Under the pieces are notes generated by a model that saw nothing but the letters and a program-made list of their open reading frames with translations, made no database searches and had not been told where the DNA came from. Shown here piece by piece: positions 30,164 to 42,440 of a stretch of 64,000 nucleotides of DNA; the stretch's first letter is position 1, and each line of letters begins with the position of its first letter. This stretch comes from Azonexus sp. R2A61 (GTDB lineage: Bacteria; Pseudomonadota; Gammaproteobacteria; Burkholderiales; Rhodocyclaceae). Location of the stretch: assembly GCF_021401135.1 (NCBI RefSeq), contig NZ_JACBFO010000007.1, forward strand, positions 1 through 64,000. Direction: 5' to 3'. The translations under genes and the position numbers were made by a program.

Positions 30164-31125
30164 GCCGTCGACGCCGGCTTGCGGTCGACCTGCATTTTTT
30201 CCTGAAAATCCTGTCGACCGCAGCATTGCTGCTGGCGGCACCCTTGTTGCAGGCCGAGGTCTGGCGCTTCGCGCTGATCGGCGACGTGCCCTACTCCGCC
30301 CGTGAACGCGCCGAGCTGCCAAAGATGCTCGACGCCATTGCCGCTACGCATGTCGATTTCGTCGCCCATATCGGCGACATCAAGCACGGCGCCGAACGTT
30401 GCGACGATGCGCTGTTCGAGGATCGTCACCGGCTGTTTGACGGCACGCCGATGCCCTTCGTGCTGGTCCCCGGCGATAACGAGTGGACCGATTGCGACCG
30501 CTTGAGCAACGGGGCTTACGATCCGCTGGAGCGCCTGGCCAGACTGCGCACGCTGTTCTGGCCGGACGATCGTTCGCTCGGCCAGCGCAAACTGAAACTG
30601 GAACGCCAGCCCGGGGCCTACCCCGAGCACGCCCGCTTCCGGCTCGGTCCCGTCCTGTTCGTGACGCTGAACATTCCCGGCGGCAACAACAACTGGGGGC
30701 TGACCGACACGCCGCGTGCCGAGTTCCAGGCCCGCAACCCGGTCGTCCTCGACTGGCTGCGCGACAGCTTCGCACTGGCCCGGCGCGAGAAACTGGCCGG
30801 TATCGTGCTGCTGTTCCAGGCCAATCCCGGGTTCAAGTTCCTGAGTCAGGGCTATCCGCCGCGCGGTTACCGCGAATTTCTTGCCCTGCTGCGCGAAGAA
30901 ACCCGGCGTTTTCCGGGCCAGGTCGTGGCGGTGCATGGCGATACCCACATGTCGCGCGTCGACCAGCCCTTGCGCGACGAGCAGGGAAAGCTGCTGGCCA
31001 ATTTCACCCGGGTCGAAACCTTCGGCTATCCGGTGATGGGCTGGACGCGCGGCGTCATCGACAGCCGTTCGCCGACGCTGTTCCGCTTCGAAACCCATCC
31101 CTGGCCGCCGAAAACGACGCCCTGA
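30160..31125 (+). CDS. Exported metallophosphoesterase
   Basis: 321 aa. An N-terminal [20 protein letters not shown]...LLQA signal peptide is followed by a calcineurin-like phosphoesterase pattern: [10 protein letters not shown] (Asp ligand), [20 protein letters not shown], and a final [13 protein letters not shown]. The protein is probably periplasmic; its substrate is unknown. The start overlaps mutS by 4 nt. The hydrophobic core of the signal peptide is encoded by a 43-bp palindromic repeat (30180-30222) that also occurs at 56880. Confidence 0.85.
   Translation: MSRRRRLAVDLHFFLKILSTAALLLAAPLLQAEVWRFALIGDVPYSARERAELPKMLDAIAATHVDFVAHIGDIKHGAERCDDALFEDRHRLFDGTPMPFVLVPGDNEWTDCDRLSNGAYDPLERLARLRTLFWPDDRSLGQRKLKLERQPGAYPEHARFRLGPVLFVTLNIPGGNNNWGLTDTPRAEFQARNPVVLDWLRDSFALARREKLAGIVLLFQANPGFKFLSQGYPPRGYREFLALLREETRRFPGQVVAVHGDTHMSRVDQPLRDEQGKLLANFTRVETFGYPVMGWTRGVIDSRSPTLFRFETHPWPPKTTP
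30180..30222. repeat. 43-bp palindromic repeat, copy A
   Basis: TGCGGTCGAC and GTCGACCGCA flank a 23-bp centre containing CATTTT...GAAAATCC. Copy B at 56880-56922 has the same length and arms and a closely similar centre. Copy A lies in frame within the phosphoesterase signal-peptide region. Confidence 0.9.
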
Positions 31126-31138
31126 CCGGCCGCCCATG

Positions 31139-31169
31139 AAAAAGCCCGCCGGGCTGGCGGGCTTTTTTT
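31139..31169. terminator. Intrinsic terminator between phosphoesterase and slyD
   Basis: A 10-bp stem AAAGCCCGCC / GGCGGGCTTT with a 5-nt loop and a seven-T run on the plus strand, with an A run for the minus strand. It separates two convergent genes. Confidence 0.9.
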
Positions 31170-31178
31170 ACCGTTTGC

Positions 31179-31192
31179 TGCGGTCGACCGCA
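31179..31192. repeat. 14-bp palindrome TGCGGTCGACCGCA
   Basis: A perfect palindrome formed by two overlapping copies of the window-wide 10-mer, in the intergenic gap between the terminator and the slyD stop. Confidence 0.9.
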
Positions 31193-31199
31193 GCCGGGC

Positions 31200-31700
31200 T
31201 CAATCTTCGTCGTGCTCGTGGCCGCCCTGGCCGTGCACGTGACCGTGCTCGACTTCTTCGGTGCTGGCCGCGCGGATGGCCGTCACCGTGCAGGTGAACA
31301 CCAGCGCCTGGCCGGCCAGCGGATGATTGCCGTCGAGCACGACCTTGTCGTCGGTGACGTCGGTCACGCGATAGATCACGAAATCATCCTCGCCGCCATC
31401 TTCCGGTCCGCCTTCGAACTGCATGCCGACCTGCAGTTCCTTCGGGAAGTCCTTGCGCGGCTCGATCTGCACCAGCTGCGCATCGTATTCGCCGAAGGCT
31501 TCGTCCGGCTGCAGCTTGACCTGCACCGATTCGCCGACGCCCTTGCCCTGCAGCGCTTCCTCGATCTTCGGGAAAATGTCGTCGTAGCCACCGTGCAGGT
31601 AAACCAGCGCCTCGCGGCCTTCGTCGACGACTTCGCCGTCCGGGTCGGTAACGTGGTAGTCGAGCGTGACGACCGAATTCTTGGCGACTTGCTGAATCAT
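31200..31700 (-). CDS. slyD: FKBP-type peptidyl-prolyl isomerase SlyD
   Basis: 166 aa from ATG 31700. The FKBP core is interrupted by the IF (insert-in-flap) chaperone domain, about residues 70-125 (FGEYDAQLVQIEPRKDFP...MQFEG). The His-rich tail HGHVHGQGGHEHDED binds nickel in the family. It acts as isomerase and chaperone in the cytoplasm, and in hydrogenase nickel insertion where hydrogenases exist. It overlaps bcp by 4 nt. Confidence 0.93.
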   Translation of the reverse strand: MIQQVAKNSVVTLDYHVTDPDGEVVDEGREALVYLHGGYDDIFPKIEEALQGKGVGESVQVKLQPDEAFGEYDAQLVQIEPRKDFPKELQVGMQFEGGPEDGGEDDFVIYRVTDVTDDKVVLDGNHPLAGQALVFTCTVTAIRAASTEEVEHGHVHGQGGHEHDED

Positions 31701-32170
31701 GAATCGAGTTCCTTCAACAGGCGCAGCACTTCCTGTGCGTGGCCCTTGTAATTGACGTTGTACAACGCATGGCGGATGACGCCCTTGCGATCGATGACAA
31801 AGGTGGAGCGGACGATGCCTTCCTTCTTCTGGCCGTCCACTTCCCGGGTCTGCCATACCCCGTACTGCCTGCAGACGCTGGCGTCCGCATCGGAAAGCAA
31901 CGCAATGCCGATGCCCTCCTTGTCCCGGAAATCCTGATGCTTCAGGTAATCGTCCCGGTTGATGCCGAACAGCACGCAGTCGCGTTGCCGGAAATCGACA
32001 TCGTGATCCGAAAAATCGGTCACTTCCTTCGTGCAACCCGGTGTGCCGTCTTTCGGATAAAACAGCAGCACCACATTCTGCCGGCCCAGATAGCGGTCGA
32101 GGTCGACCGTTTCCAGATCGGCATCGGGCAGGGAAAATCTCGGAGCCTTATCGCCTTGCTTGAGCAGCAT
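31697..32170 (-). CDS. bcp: Thioredoxin-dependent peroxiredoxin (Bcp/PrxQ)
   Basis: 157 aa. The peroxidatic Cys sits in FYPKDGTPGCTKEVTDF. The usual resolving Cys five residues later is replaced (TKEVT), so it may be a 1-Cys type or use another Cys (RDCVLFG or VCRQYG). The remaining motifs (RSTFVIDRKGVIRH) are normal. It reduces hydroperoxides in the cytoplasm and is translationally coupled to slyD. Confidence 0.92.
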   Translation of the reverse strand: MLLKQGDKAPRFSLPDADLETVDLDRYLGRQNVVLLFYPKDGTPGCTKEVTDFSDHDVDFRQRDCVLFGINRDDYLKHQDFRDKEGIGIALLSDADASVCRQYGVWQTREVDGQKKEGIVRSTFVIDRKGVIRHALYNVNYKGHAQEVLRLLKELDS

Positions 32171-32268
32171 GTCCGTTCTCCTTGGGCGCCCACCGGGCCT
32201 TTTGGAAACGATTCTAGCGGAGCGATTTGCCGAATACTACCGGGGTTGGCGGTTTTTTCCGGCGATTA

Positions 32269-32559
32269 TTACGGCGTCCTGGCCGCCGGTTTTTCCGGAA
32301 TCTGGACGAAGGTTTCGTCCTGCTTGATCATCCCCAGTTCGAAGCGGGCCCGTTCCTCGATGGCGTCATAGCCCTGCTTGAGGTCGCGGACTTCGGCATC
32401 GAGGCCCGCGTTACGGATTTCCAGCTGACGGGTTTCTTCCTTCTGCGTCTTCAACTGACGGTCGTACTCCCAGACCTTCAGCCATCCTCCCTTCCCCAGC
32501 CAGAGCGGGTACTGCAGGAAAACGACAAGGGCCAGCAGGCCGACCGTCAGCCAGCGCAT
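32269..32559 (-). CDS. ftsB: Cell division protein FtsB
   Basis: 96 aa. One N-terminal transmembrane helix ([22 protein letters not shown]) with the family WLG, then a coiled-coil region (about residues 33-65) and the [19 protein letters not shown] motif. FtsB joins FtsL and FtsQ in the divisome. It follows eno by 6 nt, a common arrangement. Confidence 0.93.
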   Translation of the reverse strand: MRWLTVGLLALVVFLQYPLWLGKGGWLKVWEYDRQLKTQKEETRQLEIRNAGLDAEVRDLKQGYDAIEERARFELGMIKQDETFVQIPEKPAARTP

Positions 32560-32565
32560 CGCAAC

Positions 32566-33861
<1,296 letters not shown>

Positions 33862-33898
33862 TTATCAAAAGGTTGAAAGGTGTTTTTAAAGCTTGTTG

Positions 33899-36495
<2,597 letters not shown>

Positions 36496-36496
36496 C

Positions 36497-36502
36497 TAAA
36501 AT
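36497..36502 (+). promoter_or_regulatory. Possible -10 of the biosynthetic operon
   Basis: TAAAAT about 35 nt before the GTG start of the DarA-like gene, within the 161-bp pyrG divergent region. No consensus -35 is seen. This is the only obvious gap before the nine-gene operon. Confidence 0.35.
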
Positions 36503-36536
36503 TTACGGCTTTTCCCAATAATCCGCCGCCAACTCC

Positions 36537-37481
36537 GTGAAACGCGTCCTCGTCGTCACCTTCTCGCAGACCGGGCAACTGGCCGACATCGTCGGCCGGG
36601 TTGTCGGGCCGTTGCGCGCCGGCGGTCACGCGGTCCATGTCGAGACCCTGCAGCCGCGGACGCCTTTTCCCTTTCCGTGGCCGGTGGTCGATTTCGTCGA
36701 TGTCTTTCCGGAATGCGTGCAGCTCGATCCGCCGCCGCTACAACCGATGCGCCTGAACGGCGACGAGGACTTCGATCTGGTCGTGCTCGCCTATCAGGTC
36801 TGGTACCTGGCGCCGGCCTTGCCGATGACGGCCTTTCTGCAAAGCCCGGCCGGCCAGGCCCTGCTGCGCGGCAAGCCGGTGGTCACGCTGGTCGCCTGCC
36901 GCAACATGTGGCTGAGCGCGCAACAGACGATGAGCCGCCTGATCGCTGCCGCCGGCGGCCGACTGGTCGATCATGTCGCCCTGGTCGACCGGGGGCCGGC
37001 ACTGGCCACCTTCATCACCACGCCGCGCTGGGTGCTGACCGGGCGGCGCGACGGATTTCTCGGCCTGCCGCCGGCCGGCGTGGCGCCGGCGGAAATCGCC
37101 GCGGCCGACCGCTTCGGCAAGGCGCTGGCCGATGCGCTGGATGCCGATATTGAAAAATCCGGCTTGCCGATGCTCGCCGGGCTCGGCGCCGTTACCGTCA
37201 ATCCGCGGCTGGCGCTCAGCGAGCGTGCCGGTCTGCGGGCCTTCCGTCTCTGGTCGCGCTTGATCCGCGCCTTCGGTCGGCGCGGTCAACGCCGCCGCTG
37301 GCCGATTCTTGCCCTGTTTGCCGTTTACCTGATCCTGATGGTGCTGACCGTCGTACCGCTCAGCCTGTTGCTGCAAACCCTGCTCGCCCCGCTGCTGGCT
37401 CGCCGGCTGGCCCGGCTCAAGGCGGAACACGAACAACCCTCCGGCTGCGGCTGCGAACGAATGAACCGATATGTCTCCTGA
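36537..37481 (+). CDS. DarA-like (dialkylresorcinol condensing enzyme) protein
   Basis: 314 aa from a GTG start. A flavodoxin-like fold begins VLVVTFSQTGQLADIVGRV. PFPFPWPVVDFVDVFPE, LAYQVWYLAPALPM and VACRNMW match the family annotated as dialkylresorcinol condensing enzyme. The C-terminal 80 residues add a hydrophobic membrane segment (ILALFAVYLILMVLTVVPLSLLLQTLL) and a Cys-rich end (CGCE). In known pathways DarA works with DarB to close an aromatic ring from two beta-keto chains. Here it precedes a DarB-like gene and overlaps it by 11 nt. Confidence 0.8.
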   Translation: MKRVLVVTFSQTGQLADIVGRVVGPLRAGGHAVHVETLQPRTPFPFPWPVVDFVDVFPECVQLDPPPLQPMRLNGDEDFDLVVLAYQVWYLAPALPMTAFLQSPAGQALLRGKPVVTLVACRNMWLSAQQTMSRLIAAAGGRLVDHVALVDRGPALATFITTPRWVLTGRRDGFLGLPPAGVAPAEIAAADRFGKALADALDADIEKSGLPMLAGLGAVTVNPRLALSERAGLRAFRLWSRLIRAFGRRGQRRRWPILALFAVYLILMVLTVVPLSLLLQTLLAPLLARRLARLKAEHEQPSGCGCERMNRYVS

Positions 37482-38634
37482 ACGCCAGGCCTACATCACC
37501 CGCAGCGCCGTCTGCCTGCCCAATGCGCCGGTCGCCAGCGACGACATCGAGAAGGTGCTCGGCATGATCGGCGGCAAGCCGTCGCGGGCGCGCCGCATCG
37601 TGCTGCGCAGCAACGGCATCGTCAGCCGTCATTACGCGATCGATCCGGCGACCGGTCTGGCCACGCACAGCAACGCCCAACTGGCCGCCGAAGCCGTGCG
37701 CGGGCTGGTTTCCTCCGATTTTCCGCTGACCGACATCGACCTGCTGGCCTGCGGCACTTCCTGCGCCGACCAGCTGATGCCTGGCCATGCGGTGATGGTG
37801 CATGGCGAACTGGGCGATTTTTCCTGCGAGGCGGTGTCGACCGCAGGCATCTGCGCGGCCGGCATCCTGGCGCTGAAATATGCCTGGTTGAGCGTGTTGA
37901 CCGGACAAGCCGCGCACGCCGTGGCGACCGGCTCCGAAGCCGCTTCCGGCGGCCTGCATGCGCGCAATTTCGCCGGCGAATGCGCACAGCGCGTGGCGGC
38001 GCTGGAGAGCCAGCCGGAAATCGCCTTCGAGAAGGATTTCCTGCGCTGGATGCTGTCCGACGGCGCCGGCGCCTTGCTGGTGGAAAATGCGCCGCGCGCC
38101 GGGTCGACCGCACTGCGCATCGACTGGATCGACGTCGTTTCGCAAGCCGGCCACATGCCGGCCTGCATGTATGCCGGGGCGGAAAAGCTGGCCGACGGCA
38201 GTCTGCACGGCTGGCAGAACTACGACGCCGAGGCGCGCGCCGCGCGCTCAATCTTCGCCGTCAAGCAGGATGTCCGGCTGCTCAACGAATCGGTGGTCGA
38301 GGAAACCCTCGGCAAGCCGCTCGATGCAAGCCGGCGCAAGCACGGCCTGCAGGCGGCGGAAATCGACTGGTTCCTGCCGCACATGTCTTCCGAATACTTC
38401 CGCCAGCCGATCGCCGACTGTCTGGCGGCGCGCGATTTCGCCATTCCGGCCGACAAGTGGTTTACCAACCTGACCAGCCGCGGCAATACCGGTTCGGCGT
38501 CGATTTTCATCATGCTCGACGAACTGCTGAACAGCGGCCGGCTGCGCGACGGCGACCGGCTGCTCTGCTTCATCCCGGAAAGCGGCCGCTTCACCGGCGC
38601 GCTGATGCACCTGACGGCGGTGCGCGATGCGTGA
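37471..38634 (+). CDS. KAS III-type beta-ketoacyl synthase (DarB-like)
   Basis: 387 aa of the thiolase fold. The KAS III catalytic triad is present: Cys in AVSTAGICAAGILALKYA, His in WFLPHMSSEY and Asn in NLTSRGNTGSASI. The HQAN motif of FabH is replaced, as in specialised family members. It probably condenses an acyl or beta-ketoacyl thioester with a carrier-bound chain. The start overlaps the DarA-like gene by 11 nt, and the stop overlaps the next gene by 8 nt. Confidence 0.85.
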   Translation: MSPERQAYITRSAVCLPNAPVASDDIEKVLGMIGGKPSRARRIVLRSNGIVSRHYAIDPATGLATHSNAQLAAEAVRGLVSSDFPLTDIDLLACGTSCADQLMPGHAVMVHGELGDFSCEAVSTAGICAAGILALKYAWLSVLTGQAAHAVATGSEAASGGLHARNFAGECAQRVAALESQPEIAFEKDFLRWMLSDGAGALLVENAPRAGSTALRIDWIDVVSQAGHMPACMYAGAEKLADGSLHGWQNYDAEARAARSIFAVKQDVRLLNESVVEETLGKPLDASRRKHGLQAAEIDWFLPHMSSEYFRQPIADCLAARDFAIPADKWFTNLTSRGNTGSASIFIMLDELLNSGRLRDGDRLLCFIPESGRFTGALMHLTAVRDA

Positions 38635-39025
38635 ATCGGATGTCCCGCAGGAAGGCAACCGCACGCTGGACGGCCATCGCAAGACGGTGTTCGCGCGCGG
38701 CGCCGACGGCCGGCTGAAGGCGGTCGCCTCGGCCGGCTGGGAAGTCGAGGAAATCGTCACCCGGCAGGCCGTCGAAGACCTCGAACGGCTGGCCGACGAT
38801 GCCCGCCGCCGCGTGCTGGCCGGCCAGACTTCGCCGCTCGAATACCACATGCACCGGCTGCGCATGGACGTGCCGCTGCTGGCGCAGGTCACCGGCCTGT
38901 GGCAGTGGCGCATCCGCCGCCATTTCCGGCCGGCGGTATTCGCCCGCTTGTCGCCCGCCCTGCTCGCCCGTTACGGCGAGGCGATGGGGCTGACGGTCGC
39001 CGCGCTGCAACGGGTGGACGCATGA
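38627..39025 (+). CDS. Small conserved-looking protein of unknown function
   Basis: 132 aa, no signal peptide or membrane helix. I do not recognise a domain. It is Arg-rich (HRKTVFARGADGRLKAV, DDARRRVLAGQTSPLEYHMHRLRMDVPLLAQ) with a C-terminal helical part ending SPALLARYGEAMGLTVAALQRV. It overlaps the KAS III gene by 8 nt and the BtrH-like gene by 4 nt, so it belongs to the same coupled operon. It could be an adaptor or regulator of the pathway. Confidence 0.8.
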   Translation: MRESDVPQEGNRTLDGHRKTVFARGADGRLKAVASAGWEVEEIVTRQAVEDLERLADDARRRVLAGQTSPLEYHMHRLRMDVPLLAQVTGLWQWRIRRHFRPAVFARLSPALLARYGEAMGLTVAALQRVDA

Positions 39026-40011
39026 GCTTCGAGCACCGTCATGCCTCGCACTGCGAAAGCGGCGTCGTCGCCAACATGCTGCGCCACCACGGCCTTGACC
39101 TGTCGGAACCGATGGCTTTCGGGCTGTCGTCGGCGCTGTCCTTCGCCTACCTGCCGATCATCCGCATCAACGGGCTGCCGCTGGTCGCCTACCGGATGCC
39201 ACCGCGCTTCATCCTCAAGGGCATCCAGCAGCCGCTCGGCCTGAAAATGCGTTTCGAGACCTTCCGCACGCCGGACAGCGGCGAGCGGCGGCTCGACGAA
39301 CTGCTCGCCGCCGGCCGCGTCGTCGGCCTGCAGACCTCGGTGTTCTGGCTGCCCTACATGCCGCCCGACCTGCGCTTCCACTTCAACGCGCACAACGTGC
39401 TGGCCTACGGCCGCGATGGCGACGATTACCTGCTGTCCGACCCGGTGGCCGAGGAAACGGTGCGCTGCGCCGCCGCCGACCTCGCCCGCGCCCGCTTCGC
39501 CCGCGGCGCGCTGGCGCCGAAGGGGCTGCTCTACTACCCGCTCGGCACGCCGCGCGAACCGGCCTGGGAAAGCGTCCTGCCGAAAGCCATGCGCAAGACC
39601 ACCCGGATCATGCTCGACACGCCGCTGCCGATCATCGGCGTGCGCGGCATCCGCCGGCTGGCGGCGGCGGTCGGGCGGCTCGACGCCAGCCGGGACGCTG
39701 CGCGCAGCAAGCTGTTCATCGGCCAGGTGGTGCGCATGCAGGAAGAAATCGGCACCGGCGGCGGCGGTTTCCGTTTCATCTACGCCGCCTTCCTGCAGGA
39801 GTGCGCGGCCCGCCTGAACCGCCCGGTTTTCGACGAACTGGCCGACCGGCTGATCGACATCGGCGACGAATGGCGCGAATTCGCGCTGGCCACGGCGCGC
39901 ATGATCCGCGACCGCGATCCGCTCGAACCACCGCGTCTGGCCGGCCTGTTGAACGCGCTGGCCGAGCGCGAGAAAAGCTTCTTCGGCGACCTGCGTCGCG
40001 CGCTGCGATGA
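39022..40011 (+). CDS. BtrH N-terminal domain protein (acyl-ACP:acceptor transferase candidate)
   Basis: 329 aa starting MSFEHRHASHCESGVVANMLR, with the BtrH-type Cys near the N-terminus (HCESG, about residue 11) and a His downstream (FHFNAHNVLAYG, DYLLSDPV), a papain-like pattern. In butirosin biosynthesis BtrH moves an acyl chain from carrier protein BtrI to an amine. By analogy this enzyme may move the product from the operon's own carrier protein to an unknown acceptor. The C-terminal 130 residues are helical and of unknown role. Overlaps neighbours by 4 nt each side. Confidence 0.82.
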   Translation: MSFEHRHASHCESGVVANMLRHHGLDLSEPMAFGLSSALSFAYLPIIRINGLPLVAYRMPPRFILKGIQQPLGLKMRFETFRTPDSGERRLDELLAAGRVVGLQTSVFWLPYMPPDLRFHFNAHNVLAYGRDGDDYLLSDPVAEETVRCAAADLARARFARGALAPKGLLYYPLGTPREPAWESVLPKAMRKTTRIMLDTPLPIIGVRGIRRLAAAVGRLDASRDAARSKLFIGQVVRMQEEIGTGGGGFRFIYAAFLQECAARLNRPVFDELADRLIDIGDEWREFALATARMIRDRDPLEPPRLAGLLNALAEREKSFFGDLRRALR

Positions 40012-40937
40012 GTGCGGCCGCGACCGGCATCGACCTGCAGGCGGTCGGCTACCGCTACGCCGGCGCCGGCCGGCCGGCGCTCGACAACGTCTCGCTGAAC
40101 ATTGCGCCCGGCCAGGTCTATGGCCTGCTCGGCCCGAACGGCGCCGGCAAGAGCACGCTGCTTTCGCTGCTCTGCGGCCTGTCGACCGCAACGACCGGCA
40201 CGCTGAGCGTGGACGGCCGGCCGCTGGCCGGACTGCGCCGCGCCGAACCGCGTGCCGTCGCGCTGGTGCCGCAGGACTACGCTTTCTATCCGACGCTGAC
40301 GGTGCGCGAGAACCTCGCCTTCTTCGCCGGCATCCTCGGCTTTGCCGGGGCCGCCGCGCGGGCCCGGATCGATGCCGGCATCGCCTTCGCGCAGCTCGAC
40401 GATGCGGTCGACCGCCGCGCCGAGCAACTTTCCGGCGGCCTGCGCCGGCGCCTGAACCTGGCCATCGGCCTGCTCGGCGAACCGCGCTGGCTGCTGCTCG
40501 ACGAGCCGACGGTCGGGGTCGACCCGCAATCGCGGCATTTTTTGCTCGACGCCATCGCCGGCCTGCCGGCACAGGGTACCTCGGTGCTGTACACCAGCCA
40601 CTACATGGAAGAAGTGCAGACGCTGTGCCGGCGGCTGGCCATCCTCGACCACGGCCGGCTGATCGCCGAGGGCGAACTGGAATCGCTGTGCGGCGACGCG
40701 GCCGGCGCACAAGTCGAGCTGGCGACCGATGTCGCGCTGCCGGCGGCGCTGGTCGAGCGTTGGGCCATGCTGTCGCCGGCGCCGCGCGAATATCTGCTGA
40801 AACTGCCGTCGACCGCAGCATTGCCCGGTCTGCTCGGCGAGATCGCCGGCGTCGCGCAACTGCGCCGCATCGCCTGCGGCCGGCCCGACCTCGAACAACT
40901 GTTCATGCGCCTGACCCGGCGCTCGCTGCGCGACTGA
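40008..40937 (+). CDS. ABC transporter ATP-binding protein
   Basis: 309 aa. Walker A GPNGAGKSTLLSLL, signature LSGGLRRRLNLAIGLL, Walker B LLLDEPTVGVDPQSRHF and a switch His (TSHYMEE) are all present. The DrrA/CcmA-like layout, with a C-terminal extension of about 80 residues, is typical of exporters of lipids, antibiotics or polysaccharides. It pairs with the permease that follows 7 nt later. Confidence 0.92.
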   Translation: MSAAATGIDLQAVGYRYAGAGRPALDNVSLNIAPGQVYGLLGPNGAGKSTLLSLLCGLSTATTGTLSVDGRPLAGLRRAEPRAVALVPQDYAFYPTLTVRENLAFFAGILGFAGAAARARIDAGIAFAQLDDAVDRRAEQLSGGLRRRLNLAIGLLGEPRWLLLDEPTVGVDPQSRHFLLDAIAGLPAQGTSVLYTSHYMEEVQTLCRRLAILDHGRLIAEGELESLCGDAAGAQVELATDVALPAALVERWAMLSPAPREYLLKLPSTAALPGLLGEIAGVAQLRRIACGRPDLEQLFMRLTRRSLRD

Positions 40938-40944
40938 GCCGACC

Positions 40945-42171
40945 ATGCAGCGTGTTCATCTCGTCCGCCTGACCGCCCTGTGGCAAAAGGAAACGCTGGC
41001 GCTGCTGCGCGATCGTCACGGCTTGATCGCGCTGTTCCTGATGCCGGCGATCTTCATCGTCGTGATGACCATGGCGCTGCACGATGCCTTCATGCCCGGC
41101 GCGGCGATCGACGTCGCCTATGCGGTGGTCGATCTCGATGACAGCCCGGCGTCGCGCGCGCTGGTCGCCCGGCTCGACAAGGCCGGCTCCTTCCGCCGCA
41201 TCGCCACCGAGCGCGATGCCGAGCTTGCCCGGCAACAGGTACGCGCCGGCCGCCAGGCGCTGGCGCTGGTCGTCCCGGCCGGCTTCGGCGAGCGCCTGCT
41301 GGCCCCCGGCGGCATCGACGGCAAGCCGACCGCGCCGCTGCAGCTGCTGGTCGATCCGGTGCTCAACCCGGCGCTGCAACTGGCCTTCCGCACCCAGGTC
41401 TCGGCGGTGCTCGGCACGCTGCGTGCCGACGAACTGAGCCAGCGCGCCGGCCAGCTGTTCGGCCTGCCGACCGCCGGCCAGCCGGTCGAACGCGCCTGGC
41501 CGGACGACATCGTCAGCGTCGCCGTGCAGAACGAACGCAACGTCCGTCCGCCGTCGTCGGTGCAGCAGAACGTGCCGGCCTGGCTGGTTTTCGCGATGTT
41601 CTTCGTGGTCATTCCGATTGCCTCGATCTTCATCGTCGAGCGCCAGCAGGGCACGCTGCAGCGGCTGCGCGCGCTCGGCCTGCCGTTCGGCCTGGTGCTG
41701 CTCGGCAAGCTGCTGCCCTTCTTCGTCGTCAACCAGTTGCAGGCGGTGCTGATGGTGCTGATCGGCCGTTACGTCGTGCCGCTGTTCGGCGGCGAGGCGC
41801 TGCACATTCCCGACGGCGGCGCGCTGGCGCTGGCCTGGCTGCTGTGTGCGGCGGTCAGCCTGGCGGCAATCGGCTGGGCGCTGCTGGTCGCCACGCTGAC
41901 CCGCACGCCGCAGCAGGCAACCGTCGTCGGCGGCGTCGGCAACATCCTGATGGGTGCCATCGGCGGTGTCATGGTGCCCAAGTTCATGATGCCGGCGGCG
42001 ATGCAGCAGCTGGCCGCGCTGTCGCCGATGGCCTGGGGCCTCGACGGCCTGCACACGGTGGTGCTGCGCCACGGCGGCATCGCCGAGATCGCCGGCCAGC
42101 TCGGCCTGCTGTTTGCCTTTGCCGGCGGCACCCTGCTCCTCGCCGTCCTCGTTTCCCGGAAATCCGCATGA
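40945..42171 (+). CDS. ABC-2 type transporter permease
   Basis: 408 aa. One N-terminal membrane helix (about residues 25-45, LIALFLMPAIFIVVMTMAL) is followed by a long periplasmic domain (about 50-225) and then five or six helices, as in ABC-2 permeases such as YhhJ and LinK types. FERQQGTLQRLR-like (VERQQGTLQRLRALG) is the usual cytosolic coupling motif. Likely exports the operon's product. It overlaps the carrier-protein gene by 4 nt. Confidence 0.92.
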   Translation: MQRVHLVRLTALWQKETLALLRDRHGLIALFLMPAIFIVVMTMALHDAFMPGAAIDVAYAVVDLDDSPASRALVARLDKAGSFRRIATERDAELARQQVRAGRQALALVVPAGFGERLLAPGGIDGKPTAPLQLLVDPVLNPALQLAFRTQVSAVLGTLRADELSQRAGQLFGLPTAGQPVERAWPDDIVSVAVQNERNVRPPSSVQQNVPAWLVFAMFFVVIPIASIFIVERQQGTLQRLRALGLPFGLVLLGKLLPFFVVNQLQAVLMVLIGRYVVPLFGGEALHIPDGGALALAWLLCAAVSLAAIGWALLVATLTRTPQQATVVGGVGNILMGAIGGVMVPKFMMPAAMQQLAALSPMAWGLDGLHTVVLRHGGIAEIAGQLGLLFAFAGGTLLLAVLVSRKSA

Positions 42172-42440
42172 GCGCCGAACTCCGTCTTGCCCTCAAACGC
42201 CTGATCGTCGAATCCTGCGACAAGGACGTGGCGCCCGAAAGCATCGCCGACGACGATTTCCTGTTCGGCCCGGAAGCGCCGCTGCAGCTCGATTCGCTCG
42301 ATGCGCTGCAGGTCTCGATGGCGATCAAGAAGGTCTACGGCCTGCGCCTGCCGGACAGCAAGGAAACGCGCCGGATCATGACTTCGGTCGGCAGCCTGGC
42401 CGAGCATCTGGCCGCTTTTCTCGCCAGCCGGCCGGCATGA
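42168..42440 (+). CDS. Acyl carrier protein
   Basis: 90 aa, acidic, with the 4'-phosphopantetheine attachment serine in QLDSLDALQ (Ser43). The preceding DDDFLFGPEAPL and following IKKVYGLRLPDSKE match the four-helix carrier fold. This is a dedicated carrier distinct from fatty-acid AcpP. The activating phosphopantetheinyl transferase is not in the window. It overlaps both neighbours by 4 nt. Confidence 0.92.
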   Translation: MSAELRLALKRLIVESCDKDVAPESIADDDFLFGPEAPLQLDSLDALQVSMAIKKVYGLRLPDSKETRRIMTSVGSLAEHLAAFLASRPA

